Assembly (NCBI GenBank): GCA_029204225.1 | Contig: CM055113.1 | Coordinates: 33,157,250-33,221,249, forward strand | DNA: 64,000 bases | Direction of reading: 5' to 3' | DNA from: Diphasiastrum complanatum | Taxonomy: Eukaryota; Streptophyta; Lycopodiopsida; Lycopodiales; Lycopodiaceae | Notes under the pieces: generated by a model | Seen by the model: the letters and a program-made list of their open reading frames with translations, nothing else | Told to the model about the DNA's origin: nothing | Databases searched by the model: none | Made by a program: the position numbers and the translations under genes | Part shown: piece after piece, positions 10,943-20,759 of the stretch | Numbering within the stretch: the first letter of the stretch is position 1 | How the letters are laid out: each line of letters starts with the position of its first letter

Positions 10943-11862
10943 GGAAAAGAGAACACGATGAAAGTTTGAATAAATCTAACTAATATCAGTGTCTTCAATC
11001 GGGACTGTGTCTGATCTATGTACTGATAGAACAATGTTTTCCTTGAATTGAATATGCGTGCGAAAATAATATGCAGAAGTAAGAGGCAACTTAAGACAAT
11101 TTAGACAATAAGAAACTATTGATCAAAAACGAATTTTATAACTCTGAATCTGATTCATCAATATACATCTCTTGCTGTCTTATCTTGCTGTTGTGTCTCT
11201 GATTGAGTGAAGTGAGTGTGTTACAACGAGTAGTGCACATGTATCTATATTGCTACAGGACAGGTCTTTTGGCCCTTTAATGCTGTAACAGTAGATATTT
11301 AACCGTTTACGACGGTTGACATTCAAATAGATGCTCTATTTTCAGGTTCAAATAATTTTTGTTCGCGAATTATTCGCAACAGTCTATCTCTTCATCTCAG
11401 CTTTGTGTTTCGTGAATTGTTCACGACACTTGTCTCTTCACGACATTTTCATCTTTCACAAATTGTTCATGACAAATGACAATTCTTGAACTTGAAGAAG
11501 AAATATAGAATATTTCACAAACTGTTCGCGACAGTTTTGCAATAGGTGAGTTTGAAGAACAGTCCAGAAGATTTCGCGAATTGTTTGCGACAATTTTGCG
11601 ACATCTGAGGTTTGAACAAGAAACAGAATATTTCGTGACAAGATTGTGTTTGCAAATCTTTCGAGCTTCAACAAGAAAGCCACGAGCTTCTACATGTAAT
11701 TGTTTCTCAAATCGTTCGCGCATCTTTCGAGTTGACTGCAAGAAAAAGTTCGCAAATCCTTCGAGGTTGATCATGAATAAAATGTTTTGAGTTCGCGTTC
11801 ATTTTTTATCCTTTGTCAAGTAAACTACGTGCTTTGTTATTAGAATCTAGATCTGTTCTACA
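10939..11862 (-). mobile_element. 5' LTR of the minus-strand Copia element (924 bp)
   Basis: The ends are TGTAG...CTACA, a matching 5-base inverted pair. The inner end abuts the primer site and the outer end abuts Helitron coding sequence. The first ~400 bp match the LTR copy at 55,398-55,850 (for example TTACAACGAGTAGTGCACATGTAT in both). The outer ~500 bp hold an array of palindromic 18-mers. Confidence 0.72.
11361..11721. repeat. Array of palindromic 18-mers in the Copia LTR
   Basis: Six relatives of CGCGAATTGTTCGCGACA occur at about 11,361, 11,411, 11,457, 11,515, 11,575 and 11,706, spaced about 45-60 bases apart except for the last gap. Each is an imperfect inverted repeat (TCGCGAA/TTCGCGA). 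Related single motifs appear at 38,970 and 43,300. Confidence 0.7.
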
Positions 11863-12090
11863 TTTGGGTTCACCGTCATCGTGATAAACAAATTGGGAGA
11901 TACCAACTCCCTAACGATGGCATAGCATCTTGGTATTGCTGATGCATATAACGCAGTGAACCAATGTATGAAGATGGAAACACTACTCGCATTCCTATGT
12001 CGCTAGAGGATTGAGCTCCCATGGCATCAACAATACCACTACGAATTCTCCTACAAAAATTGTGTTGATTATTGTAGTAGTAGTTCAAGT
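11863..12090 (-). pseudogene. Helitron helicase-like domain, downstream part
   Basis: The minus strand encodes NLNYYYNNQHNFC, SDIGMRVVFPSSYIGS and RYMHQQYQDAM, which match the Helitron_like_N domain (the family has GxRVVLPSSFxGGPRYM and YQDAM). A one-base deletion after YQDAM shifts the frame; correcting for it, similarity continues to the sequence encoding VNPN at 11,865. The upstream part of the same domain lies at 19,687-19,930, separated by the 7.6-kb composite unit. Confidence 0.8.
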
Positions 12091-12233
12091 TTCATAATAT
12101 GAATTAATGTATTACAGAATTGGTGCTTTAATGTCGCACGGATCTTTCTAGATCTAACATCAACTAATAAACCTAATCTACTTCGTCGTCGTCGTGACGT
12201 CCAGTCTGCATGAACACAAGCAAACAAACTACA

Positions 12234-13171
12234 TTAATATTTAATGCTTGATCGTATTAAGTTAAATAAAATTGACGTCAAAATACAAACCACATTAGTA
12301 TAAATACAAAAACTAGTACTTACATTTGGAGGATGACACTCGCTCTTTAGTTTGTTGACTAATGCGTCGTACGATTCCTTGAAGGCAAATTCGTACTCCT
12401 CCTTAGTTGGCAGATGTCCATAGTCTGCCAACTATCCATGAATTCGATTGAAGTTGAAATTAATTTAGGGCTACGTTGAAGCAACTAGTCATAATGCATA
12501 TTAAAAAATAAAAGCATATAAAATCAAAGATAAACTATAAGAGTAGTGTAAGTTCACTTACCATGCTTGCTTGCAATCCCGCCTTTCCGCTCGAGCCCAA
12601 CCTAGGATTGCCTATCCTATGCATCCTAGCGGCCGTAACATCTATTCGAATCTTGTATTTATCTGGTGTTCATTCATCCGCTTTTACAAGGTTCTAATCA
12701 TTTCTTGAACACCAAGAGGGCTTGGATTGCCTGTCCCTATAAGCTCGTCGTGCCATATCACGACGATGCCTAATCCATAAGCTCATATGCTTATGAATTT
12801 CCTTCTCCTCGAATTCCTCTTCTTGTTGGAATTCGTCACGAAGGGTACCAATAACCTGTCGTTTATCGACGGCAGGTTGTTCGGACCATTTACTAAATAA
12901 TCTGTTGCCAAAATGGCATTGGCATAAAGAATAGCGTCAGTCCAAAACCACCCTCCCTTTTTTATTGGCAATTATATTGCCTTGAGGATCCACGTCATAA
13001 TAAGGATTTGTGGATGACTCTTCGGTGGGGGCGGGAGCCGCGGCCGCTTGTGAGGGACCACCCTCATCTTGGCTAAGCATATTTTGCAGTTGTGTTTTTT
13101 ATCCAGGAGTTAATGATTCATATAAATTTTTGACAAAGTCTCCCGAGCTTTCACCACTGCCTGACCTTGAC
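12234..13171 (-). pseudogene. CACTA-type second ORF remnant (copy A)
   Basis: On the minus strand the ATG at 13,171 begins MSRSGSGESSGDFVKNLYES, reaches a stop, then continues as an Ala/Pro-rich segment and NPYYDVDPQGN. A frameshift leads to GGWFWTDAILYAN. Further down are the basic stretch IRHRRDMARRAYRDRQSK, MHRIGNPRLGSSGKAG and, after an intron-like gap, YGHLPTKEEYEFAFKES. Its position head-to-head with TNP2 and its basic composition fit the second, TNPA/Ptta-like gene of plant CACTA elements. I infer this from context more than from firm motif matches. Confidence 0.45.
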
Positions 13172-13644
13172 ATGATTACTACATTCATAAACATACAATA
13201 CATTACAATAAACCCTAATATATTGAAATGAAGTAGAAAAGAAAATCGATTACAGAACTTGAATGCTTATTGGAGTGGGACTTTCATACTTGTGTTAACA
13301 AAAGAAGAGAGATATGCATGTAGAGCTCGAGCTTGCACCAAGATTGGCATAAGAATCATATAAGCGACAATGTATAAGAATAGTACTATCTAAAAATTAA
13401 AACATTAGAATCATACAATAATTTTATGTTATTTGTGTTTTGTACTTGTGCATATATGCAGTTTATCACAATGAGATGAATTACATTCAGATTAGTCTAG
13501 CGATGAAGACAATACTCAAGTTAACAGGGTAAGTAATAAACATGCATGTTTTCTTGTTCATAAAAACTTTGTTATTATAAGTTAAAATATTGTGCTAAAG
13601 TGACATATACAAGATTTTTATTTCTCGTAGAAAAATTATTTTCA

Positions 13645-16469
13645 AAATAAATTATGGTGCACATGTCTCAAGTGTGATGGACAAAAGATGCGTGAAAGAC
13701 GCATTGTTGAAAATCATTTGTGGAAGTTTGGATGAAAAGAAGAAGGTCAACCATCAAATTTGGAAGACGTTAAGGTTTGTTAATTTTATATGATTGTTTT
13801 TTATTATAATCTTCGTCAATCTACATATGTCACTTATGGAATTTGTTTCATGTGTGTAGCCAATACATCGAATGCCATTCCACGGAGTTGATCCATCTGT
13901 GTTTGTTACAGTCAACGTCAAGTTTTGATAAACATGAGAAAACAAAGAATGAAACAAATTGAAGAGGCAAACACAATTGGAACAGAGAATAATCAACTTG
14001 ATTCTAATGATTATGATGATGAGGTGCAACACGATGAAGCAATGCACAACATGTTTGAATCTTACTTTGAAACAAATGAGAATGATGATATGCATGCATT
14101 TTCTAATGAAAACAAAAATCACAAACAATTTGAGATGGATGAAGACGAGATTCTATTGCGCAAGGAGGCAGACACTCCTCTATATCCTGGAGCATCCATT
14201 TCAAGACTAGCTACATCGATTCTTATTCTAAACCTTCAAGCAACATACAAATGGAGTGATCGTAGCGTGACATCTTTATTCGGGTACTTAATGCATAACA
14301 CAACTATTATACTTTATAGCATATTTACATTAAGTTAATTTTTTTTCTTTTCTAACAACTCACATTGCTCTTTTTTTAGGTTGTTGCATCAAATACTTTC
14401 GAAAGAAAATGTGATACCTAAAACACAATAAGAAGCACAAAAGATGATGATCGTGCTTCAAATGGATTATGACACAATACATGCATGTCCAGAAGACCAT
14501 GTTCTATATAGAGGTGAGCATTCAGAAAAGCTTCAATGTCCAGTGTGTAGCGCTTCACGTTTTCGAGATGACATACAAGGGGATAAAGTGTCAATGTCAA
14601 AAATCGATCTATGGATGATGTGATGCGAGTACCAAGTGATTCACCTGCATGGAAACATATTGAAGACCAATGGCCCGAGTTTAAAAACGAACCTCGTAAT
14701 TTGAGATTTGGCCTTGCTATGGATGGCGTAAATCCTTTTAGCATTCAAGCGTCAACTTGGTTCACATGGTTAGTTGTGCTCGTTAATTATAACATACCTC
14801 CATGGTTGAGTATTAAGATGAGACACTTGTTATTGGCTTTATTGATTCCAGGAAAGTACAAGGCCAAGAACTATCTTGCACCTTTGTTTGAAGAATTGTG
14901 CATTCTTTGGAATGGTATTCACGCTTACGACATCTTGAGACCTTTACAAAAATGGAACTTCGTTGTTCGTGGAATTCTAATGTGGATGATGCATGACTAC
15001 CCCGGTTTAAGCGAATGTTCAGGTATCTATATAATGAATCTAATCCATTTCAGGGTTTAATGTTTGAGTATATTTAACTAAGCTTATGTTTAATTTGGTT
15101 TACAAACTATGCAGGTTTAACCACATCGGGTTACAACGCATGTTATATTTGTGGACCACTTTTGGAGGGTCGACATAGCACAAATATGTTAAAAAAAAAG
15201 TGGTGTACGAAAATCATCGCAAATACTTGCCGTCTGATCATCCTTTTTGAAAGTTGAATAGATGATTTTTTGGAGGGCGAGGAGATAATCCTTTAACTAC
15301 ACCACCACCCCCACGCATGGGAGTAGCGGAATGGCATGATGAATGGCTTAAACATCACGACGTTAATTCTTCATGGAATGAATCCAGTGATGGTATGAAA
15401 CGGTTGTCTATTTTTCATAAATTACCCTATTGGAGGAATTTATTGATAAACCATCTATTGGACCCTATGCATATATTCAAGAACATCGGTGAATCCTTAT
15501 GGAACCACATCATTGGCATAAAAGACAACTCCGCAGCTCGTAAAGATCTACAAGCGGCCGATGTGACAAGACCTGTTCAATACACTGAAGGTGGAGATGA
15601 GATTCTACCTAGCGTGCCGTGGATTCTTGCAAAAGAGCAACTCTCATATGTTAAACATGTCATAAAATAAATCGGAGAACTCCAACAGGCTATGCACATT
15701 CTTTATGCAAGTCATTTACCAAAGATGGTAAATTAAGTGGATTGAAATCACATGATTGGCATAAGATGTTGCAATTCATACTTCCACTTTCTATTCAAGG
15801 TCTCTTCAATGATGACGTACAAAATACGCTTTACAATTTGTCATCGATGATTAGGTTTGTATATTTTTTTAAGCACTTGTATAAATATGTGATATTTCAA
15901 TTTTTTTTTTATGTGTTAAAAACCTAATGTACTGTCAATATTGCAGGTGGATTTCTTCAAAAGAAATAAAAAATAGTGAATTGGATTCCATGAAAATCCA
16001 AATGATCGAAATGGTATGTTTGTTGGAAAGAGATTTTCCAAAGGCTTCCTTTTTGGATATACAAGTTCATCTTCTAGTGCATTTGGTCGAAGAAGTATCA
16101 ATTGCAGGACCTGTGCACACAAGATGGATGTTCTACCTTGAGCACTTTATGAAAGTTTTGAAGGGCTTTGTGAGAAAAAAGGCAAGGCCAGAAGGTAGCA
16201 TGGCAGAAAGTTGGCTTGTACAGGAATCTTTGTTTTATATCACCGAAATAATCTCACAATTGCATCCTGCAAGTCCAAAAATGTGGTGTGAAGAAGAAGA
16301 TGAACGTGTTAAGAGTGAAGTACCACAAGGAAATGGTGTGCAAAAAAGACGTTCACCTCAATTAAAAGAGAAAATTGACACATTCATATTATGTAATTGT
16401 GGACAAATGGAAAAGTGGATTTCAAGGCATGAAGAAGCCAAAAAGGAAAGAAACATAACATTGAAATGA
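13645..16469 (+). pseudogene. CACTA transposase TNP2 (copy A)
   Basis: Several exons are visible. The transposase-associated zinc motif WCTCLKCDG...ENHLWKFG lies near 13,650-13,730. An acidic exon (13,925-14,290) ends PLYPGASISRLATSIL. Then come ACPEDHVLYRGE and CPVCSASRFR, then the TNP2 core with GLAMDGVNPFS, NIPPWLSIKM, LIPGKYKAKNYL and GYNACYICGP. The DUF4218-like region follows, with DPMHIFKNIGESLWNHI, SHDWHKMLQFILP and GPVHTRWMFYLEHFM. In-frame stops (for example after PKTQ near 14,430) and a frameshift near 14,620 disable it. Copy B carries the same lesions, so the unit moved after the gene had died. Confidence 0.88.
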
Positions 16470-16617
16470 AGAAGAAATATCAATCGAAGAAGAAGAAGGG
16501 AGTTGGAGAACGACGAACCTTTGGAGCCTTTATCTTCAAAATGCTCTCGTGAATGGGTTTTTGATACGATGCTAAAAGCATCTGAAAACGGAGAAGAAGT
16601 GACCGAATTAGAATGAG

Positions 16618-16940
16618 GGTGGAAGGCTGTTGCAAGAGTATGTGTGTCACATGGTAGCAAAAATGGTGCAAAACAACATGAACTACATCTATAACAATCG
16701 AGATAGATTTTGTAGAGAAATTCACAATGGCATTGTTGATGCCCTTGGAGCTCATTCCGCCAAGGACATTGGGCAGCGAATAGTCCTGCCATCGTCTTAT
16801 ATCGGTTCACCGCGTCATATGCATCAACAGTACCAGGATGCTATGGTTGTCGTTAGGGAGTTGGGTTCTTCCGATTTGTTTATCACAATGACAGTGAACC
16901 CAAATTGGTCAGAAGTGAGGAGGGAGTTGAGATTTTGATA
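16618..16940 (+). pseudogene. Helitron helicase-like fragment inside composite unit (copy A)
   Basis: The translation includes GRLLQEYVCHMVAKMVQNN, FCREIHNGIVDALGAHSAKD, QRIVLPSSYIGSPRHM and FITMTVNPNWSEV, a clear piece of the Helitron_like_N domain. It is fused directly behind the TNP2 tail, on the same strand. It is closely related to the Helitron into which copy A is inserted, but in opposite orientation. Both ends are truncated, so this is captured sequence. Confidence 0.82.
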
Positions 16941-17231
16941 GACACCAAACCCTAAACCCGATTTGGTGTCGAGGGTTTTTAGCATGAAGCTTCAACACTT
17001 GATTGATTTGTTGAAGAAGGATGGGATATCCACAAAGATTTCATTTGCTCTTAGATGTAGATTTGCTACTTAGTAACTTAAGATATGTCTATAGGAATGG
17101 CGACACTATTAGTGCGTCTGCCTTTGAGGCAATATTAGGTAGCTTGGTGTATAGCTAGGTAATGGTATTAGATTGAAGTGATGACATTTCTACGGTGTTT
17201 TGAAATCTATTTACAATGCGGCCTCTTAACC

Positions 17232-17262
<31 letters not shown>

Positions 17263-18540
17263 AAGATCCTAACCCTAAAAATTTAACCCTAACTGTAACC
17301 AACACCACCCTATCCGTAACCGTAACCAACACAACATCATTTCATTCCAAAACATTTCATTACAAAATTCTACAAATCTCCATTCTCAAACCATGCAAAA
17401 TTCTGCAAATTCCATTCCCAAAACATGCTCTTACAAGATCCTTCAAAATGCATAAGAAACTTTATTGTCAATTGTCTTTTATCACAATGTTAGTAACGTC
17501 ATGAAAATCCGTCTGTGTGACCATGCCATATTGCGAAATTTCTTTGACGATGCCTTGAAGACAATTGTAAGTTTAATTTTCTTTTTTGAATGCATTAAAA
17601 TTTGAGTATTGGTTTGCTCTTTATGCTTAGCATGGGTATGGTTTTTTATAATGACTGATATTGTTGTTTTCATCAAGTCAAAAAGACACCCAAACATCTG
17701 AATCCGCTACTGGAACAAGCCTAATTTCAACTCCAAAGAGCAAAGAAGCACTTTGGAGAAAACTCAAGATGTCTCCTCCCCTCCAAAATCAAGAGGCTTT
17801 AAAACCATGACTCCCAAGGGCTCACATCCTAGCTCCAGGAAGAAACCCCAACCCAAGGCTTCTGACTTAAATCTATAACAAATTCCAGAAGTGAGATCCA
17901 TTTACATTTTGTTTTATACTGTGGTTTATACCGAAGGGGCCTTTTTTGCATCAGTCGCAGCATTACTCTCGGTTAGCAGAGTGTCCTGAATGCCTCTGGC
18001 CACTTGGACCCTCTTTATAGCCCTCTTTATAAATGTCTCAAAAACAAGTTCAAATTTGGTAGGCTTATACCAACGTCAGTGTCGGTATACTCTTCAAATT
18101 AACTTTAGTATTCTGATGTATGTTCTGAGGCCCTCTAGTGAGTTTATAACCCTCTCTATATACCACTCTATAAATGTTTCAAAACCAAGTTCAAATTTGG
18201 TAGCCTTATTCCAAGGCCAAACATCGGACCCAAGGCTCGAGCATTCCGCTCCCCCCGCGACTCATTTTAAAAACTATCTCTCAAAGAAATGCTCAAAAAA
18301 AGCCTTGGTGATCGCCCGTCCTCTTGTAGTGTGGACCGATAAGAAGGTGAAGCAGCTACGAATTGACAAAGTGGAGAATACGTATCCCAATGTTTTGCCC
18401 AATTCTGCAGCAATCGTGGAATCCTACACTTGAAGACCGCAACTTACACACCATAACACAACGATGTTGTCGAGAGGAGGAACTGCACACCCATGGAAGC
18501 CCAAGGTCCATGATGGATTACTCAAAGGGATTGAAATGGC
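16941..18540. other. Unrecognised cargo of composite unit (copy A)
   Basis: It contains a (CT)n tract at 17,237-17,262, an ACCCTAA/GTAACC-rich stretch at 17,265-17,335 and short open frames without known motifs. A ~50-base segment (CTCTTTATAAATGT...AAGTTCAAATTTGGTAG) at 18,021-18,072 is repeated at 18,163-18,213. The frame ending at 18,433 (KKALVIARPLVVWTDKKVKQ) is not recognised. Confidence 0.5.
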
Positions 18541-19519
18541 TATGAGATGAAGTAGTAACTATAGCTAACTACCTTCAGAACATGATTGGTAAATCTGGCA
18601 TTCCTAATACTACTCCACACGAAGTCTGGTGGGGAAAGAAGCCGAGTCTAGTTCACATCCGCATATTTGGATGTGTAGCATATGCACACATACTAGATCA
18701 CAGGCGACAGAAATTGGATGAAAAAGTCAAACAAGGCTGTCTTGTTGGATATGATGTACACTCATCATTACTACATGATCTACATGCAGATCAAGCAGAT
18801 CAAAACTGGTAGAACGATGGCTGACAGAGATCCTGTTGGCTATGAGATTATAAGCAAGACATATTATGATATGCCCACATCGACAGAGAGAGAAAACGAT
18901 GATCAACACTTGGATCAAGATGTTCACTTACCACATGAGTTGAGTGATGACTTAGACGACAAATAGACATGAGAACCCACAATGGTTATGCTCCTAGCCA
19001 CAAAGACAAAGGCAAAGCAATAGTAGCACCTGAGCAATCTCTACATAGATCCACAAGAGAGCGCAAACCACTTGTCAGATATGGTGTTGACAGTTCATCT
19101 TTTACAATGAGAGAATTTTGTGGATTAGGAGGTGAACCACAAACCTATGAAGAAGCTATCGACAGTCCTGACAAGGACATGTGGATAAAAGTGATGGAGG
19201 AAGAAATACACTCCATGAAGACGAACAACATGTGGGCTCTTGAACCAGTTTCAAATGGTAGAAACACTGTTAAGTGCAAATGGATTTACAAATATAAGTA
19301 TGGAGCTGATGGCAAGGTATCACGATACAACGCAAGGCTAGTAGCTATGGTGTTGACTACATCGAAAACTTTTCTCTAGTTGTCAAGCATATCTCCATAT
19401 GTTTGTTGATCGCATATGCAGCAGCATACAACTTGAAGATCCACATTGTGGACGAGAAGACCACATTCCTACATGGAGAACTCAAAGAGGAGCTCTATAT
19501 GGATCAGCCACCGGGTTTT
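18541..19519 (+). pseudogene. Copia integrase-RT fragment (copy A)
   Basis: It reads from the integrase tail (TIANYLQNMIGKSGIPNTTPHEVWWG, in part; HIRIFGCVAYAHI; KVKQGCLVGY) through the linker to the RT start (YEEAIDSPDKDMWIKVMEEE, TVKCKWIYKYKYGADGKV) and stops dead at ELYMDQPPGF. The normal RT continuation is absent because the terminal hairpin begins seven bases later. Stops at 18,548 and 18,812 and frame changes break it. Compared with copy B it lacks 24 bases near 18,967. Confidence 0.85.
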
Positions 19520-19525
19520 ACGTGT

Positions 19526-19609
19526 AATTATATAAATTATTAAATCAACAGGGAGGTAGGACTATAACTACATCCTACCTCCCTGTTGATTCAATAATTT
19601 ATATTATAT
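19526..19609. repeat. Large hairpin near the end of the composite unit (copy A)
   Basis: Two ~36-base arms, with one or two mismatches, are separated by an 11-base loop. The arm core is ATCAACAGGGAGGTAGGA / TCCTACCTCCCTGTTGAT. It directly follows the truncated Copia RT. Copy B has three substitutions here. Confidence 0.85.
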
Positions 19610-19649
19610 ATCTATTTTAATAGCATGGAATTAGTGACAGTATTATCCT

Positions 19650-19667
19650 TGATCTTTTTCAAGATCA
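19650..19667. repeat. Small hairpin 19 bases from the unit end (copy A)
   Basis: TGATCTT-TTTC-AAGATCA forms a perfect 7-bp stem, followed by 19 bases up to the last shared base of the unit. A subterminal hairpin is a Helitron 3'-end trait, but CTRR is not present. Confidence 0.6.
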
Positions 19668-19686
19668 TTGTCAAAATAGCCTTGAT

Positions 19687-19930
19687 TTTGCACCATCTTT
19701 GCCATCATGTCACACGCATACTCTTGCAGTAGCCTTCCACCCAAATGGATCAGTGAAACATGCTTTACATGAATCTGTAAATGATAGCAGTAAAACTCTC
19801 GAATGGTGACAACTTTGTGAGTACCCTCTAAATGCTCTTCAAAAGCATCAGAAAGAGCCCCGTTATGGACATCATCATCGACACGTGCATCATCTCTAAC
19901 ATGCACATGTGAAATTCTTGGATATGAACC
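19687..19930 (-). pseudogene. Helitron helicase-like domain, upstream part
   Basis: The minus strand encodes TIREFYCYHLQIH, HLGGRLLQEYACDMMAKMVQN and then stops matching at the composite unit. The next expected residues, NLNYYYNN, are found at 12,090, on the other side of the unit. This proves that the unit is an insertion. The 5' part of the Helitron is not visible beyond about 19,930, where another element begins. Confidence 0.78.
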
Positions 19931-19979
19931 ATTGGTACCAAATGGAAATAACAAGAAAACGCAAATGACTTCCAAAAAA

Positions 19980-20740
19980 AGACAGATGATCTGTCTTCAA
20001 GAAGTGGAAACAAGAAGAAAAGAATTCAAGCATTCAAGTGAAAAACTATCGGGTAAATCAGGGAACATTCCAAACAAGCCATTTGTTGGAGGTGCAAAAG
20101 GTAGAAGGTTTTTATCCAATCACATTGGAAAGTCTTCTACCGTGACATACAATATTTGGAAAGACATCGTTGCAGCATCAAAAGATTTTGAAGAGAGGGA
20201 CAACACAAGATTTAAAAAAATTGCAGTATGGCAAAATCTCGACAATTTGACTGGCATGTTGCAAAAAGAAAAGTTATCTGAAATCGACATTGCAAATTTA
20301 CAAAAATATTGTGAGATATTTGTCAAATTGGTATCAGAATGTTGGGGAGAGGATCATGTTACACACTATATGGTAATTCGCTATTTGTTTTTGTGCAAAA
20401 TGGTTCTGCAACATCATATATTTGATTTATGATACATGTATTTTACTGGTTGCAGCATATTCTATTACAACACACCACATTTTTTGCAAAAGAATATGGA
20501 AGTATGAGCATACGGTCTTCTCAAGGTATGGAGAAATCGCATTGGCAAGCAAGAGGAGCTTTTTATCAAGCAACCAACCATGGAGGATATAATTCAAAGA
20601 GATGCTACTTATATCAATTATTTGAATGGTTCTACAGAAGAGCACAATTTAGATATCAAATCAAATATTTAACAAATCTCATTTCATTCAAAAAAGCATT
20701 TCAACATCTGAGGAGAAATAGTTCAACTTCATCATCGTAA
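19980..20740 (+). CDS. Unrecognised repeat-encoded gene, C-terminal exons (copy 1)
   Basis: Two exons are apparent, about 19,980-20,372 and 20,456-20,740. The 83-base intron starts GTAATTC and ends GTTGCAG. Conserved stretches shared with 54.8-55.4 kb are NKPFVGGAKGRRFLSNH, VTHYM, FFAKEYGSM and SSQGMEKSHWQARG. After that come an aromatic-rich segment QLFEWFYRRAQFRY and a Ser tail. The N-terminal exons seen in the second copy are missing, cut off at the Helitron border. I do not recognise the family; a transposon-derived protein is likely because it is repeated among mobile elements and faces a convergent partner ORF. The exact start is unknown. Confidence 0.5.
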
Positions 20741-20759
20741 TAGAAAAACAATTAAAACA

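Larger units (their letters stand above)
8222..11862 (-). mobile_element. Ty1/Copia retrotransposon, 3'-truncated
   Basis: In minus orientation the order is LTR (11,862 to 10,939), primer binding site, gag, protease, integrase and a short RT piece ending at 8,222. RNase H and the 3' LTR are missing. The LTR is inserted in a Helitron sequence that resumes at 11,863, so the Copia is younger than that Helitron. Confidence 0.8.
12090..19686. mobile_element. Composite 7.6-kb mobile unit, copy A
   Basis: This 7,597-bp block recurs at 26,005-33,650. By eye I find about two dozen substitutions, a (CT)n length change, a one-base indel and a 24-base indel, i.e. roughly 99.7% identity outside indels. 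Flanks differ on both sides: copy A is embedded in a Helitron ORF and copy B is not. Shared sequence begins TTTCATAATATGAATTAATG and ends AAAATAGCCTTGAT. Order within: minus-strand CACTA-type second ORF, plus-strand TNP2, Helitron fragment, (CT)n, unrecognised segment, Copia integrase-RT fragment, 84-bp hairpin, small hairpin. No target duplication or classical CACTA, LTR or Helitron terminus is evident. Confidence 0.85.

Noticed and set aside
11361-11721. CRISPR-like array
   Set aside because: The repeats are degenerate, the intervals are not spacer-like, the array lies inside an LTR and the genome is a plant's.
19526-19609. Transcription terminator
   Set aside because: The hairpin is far larger than a terminator and lies in plant DNA next to a truncated RT, where rho-independent termination does not apply.
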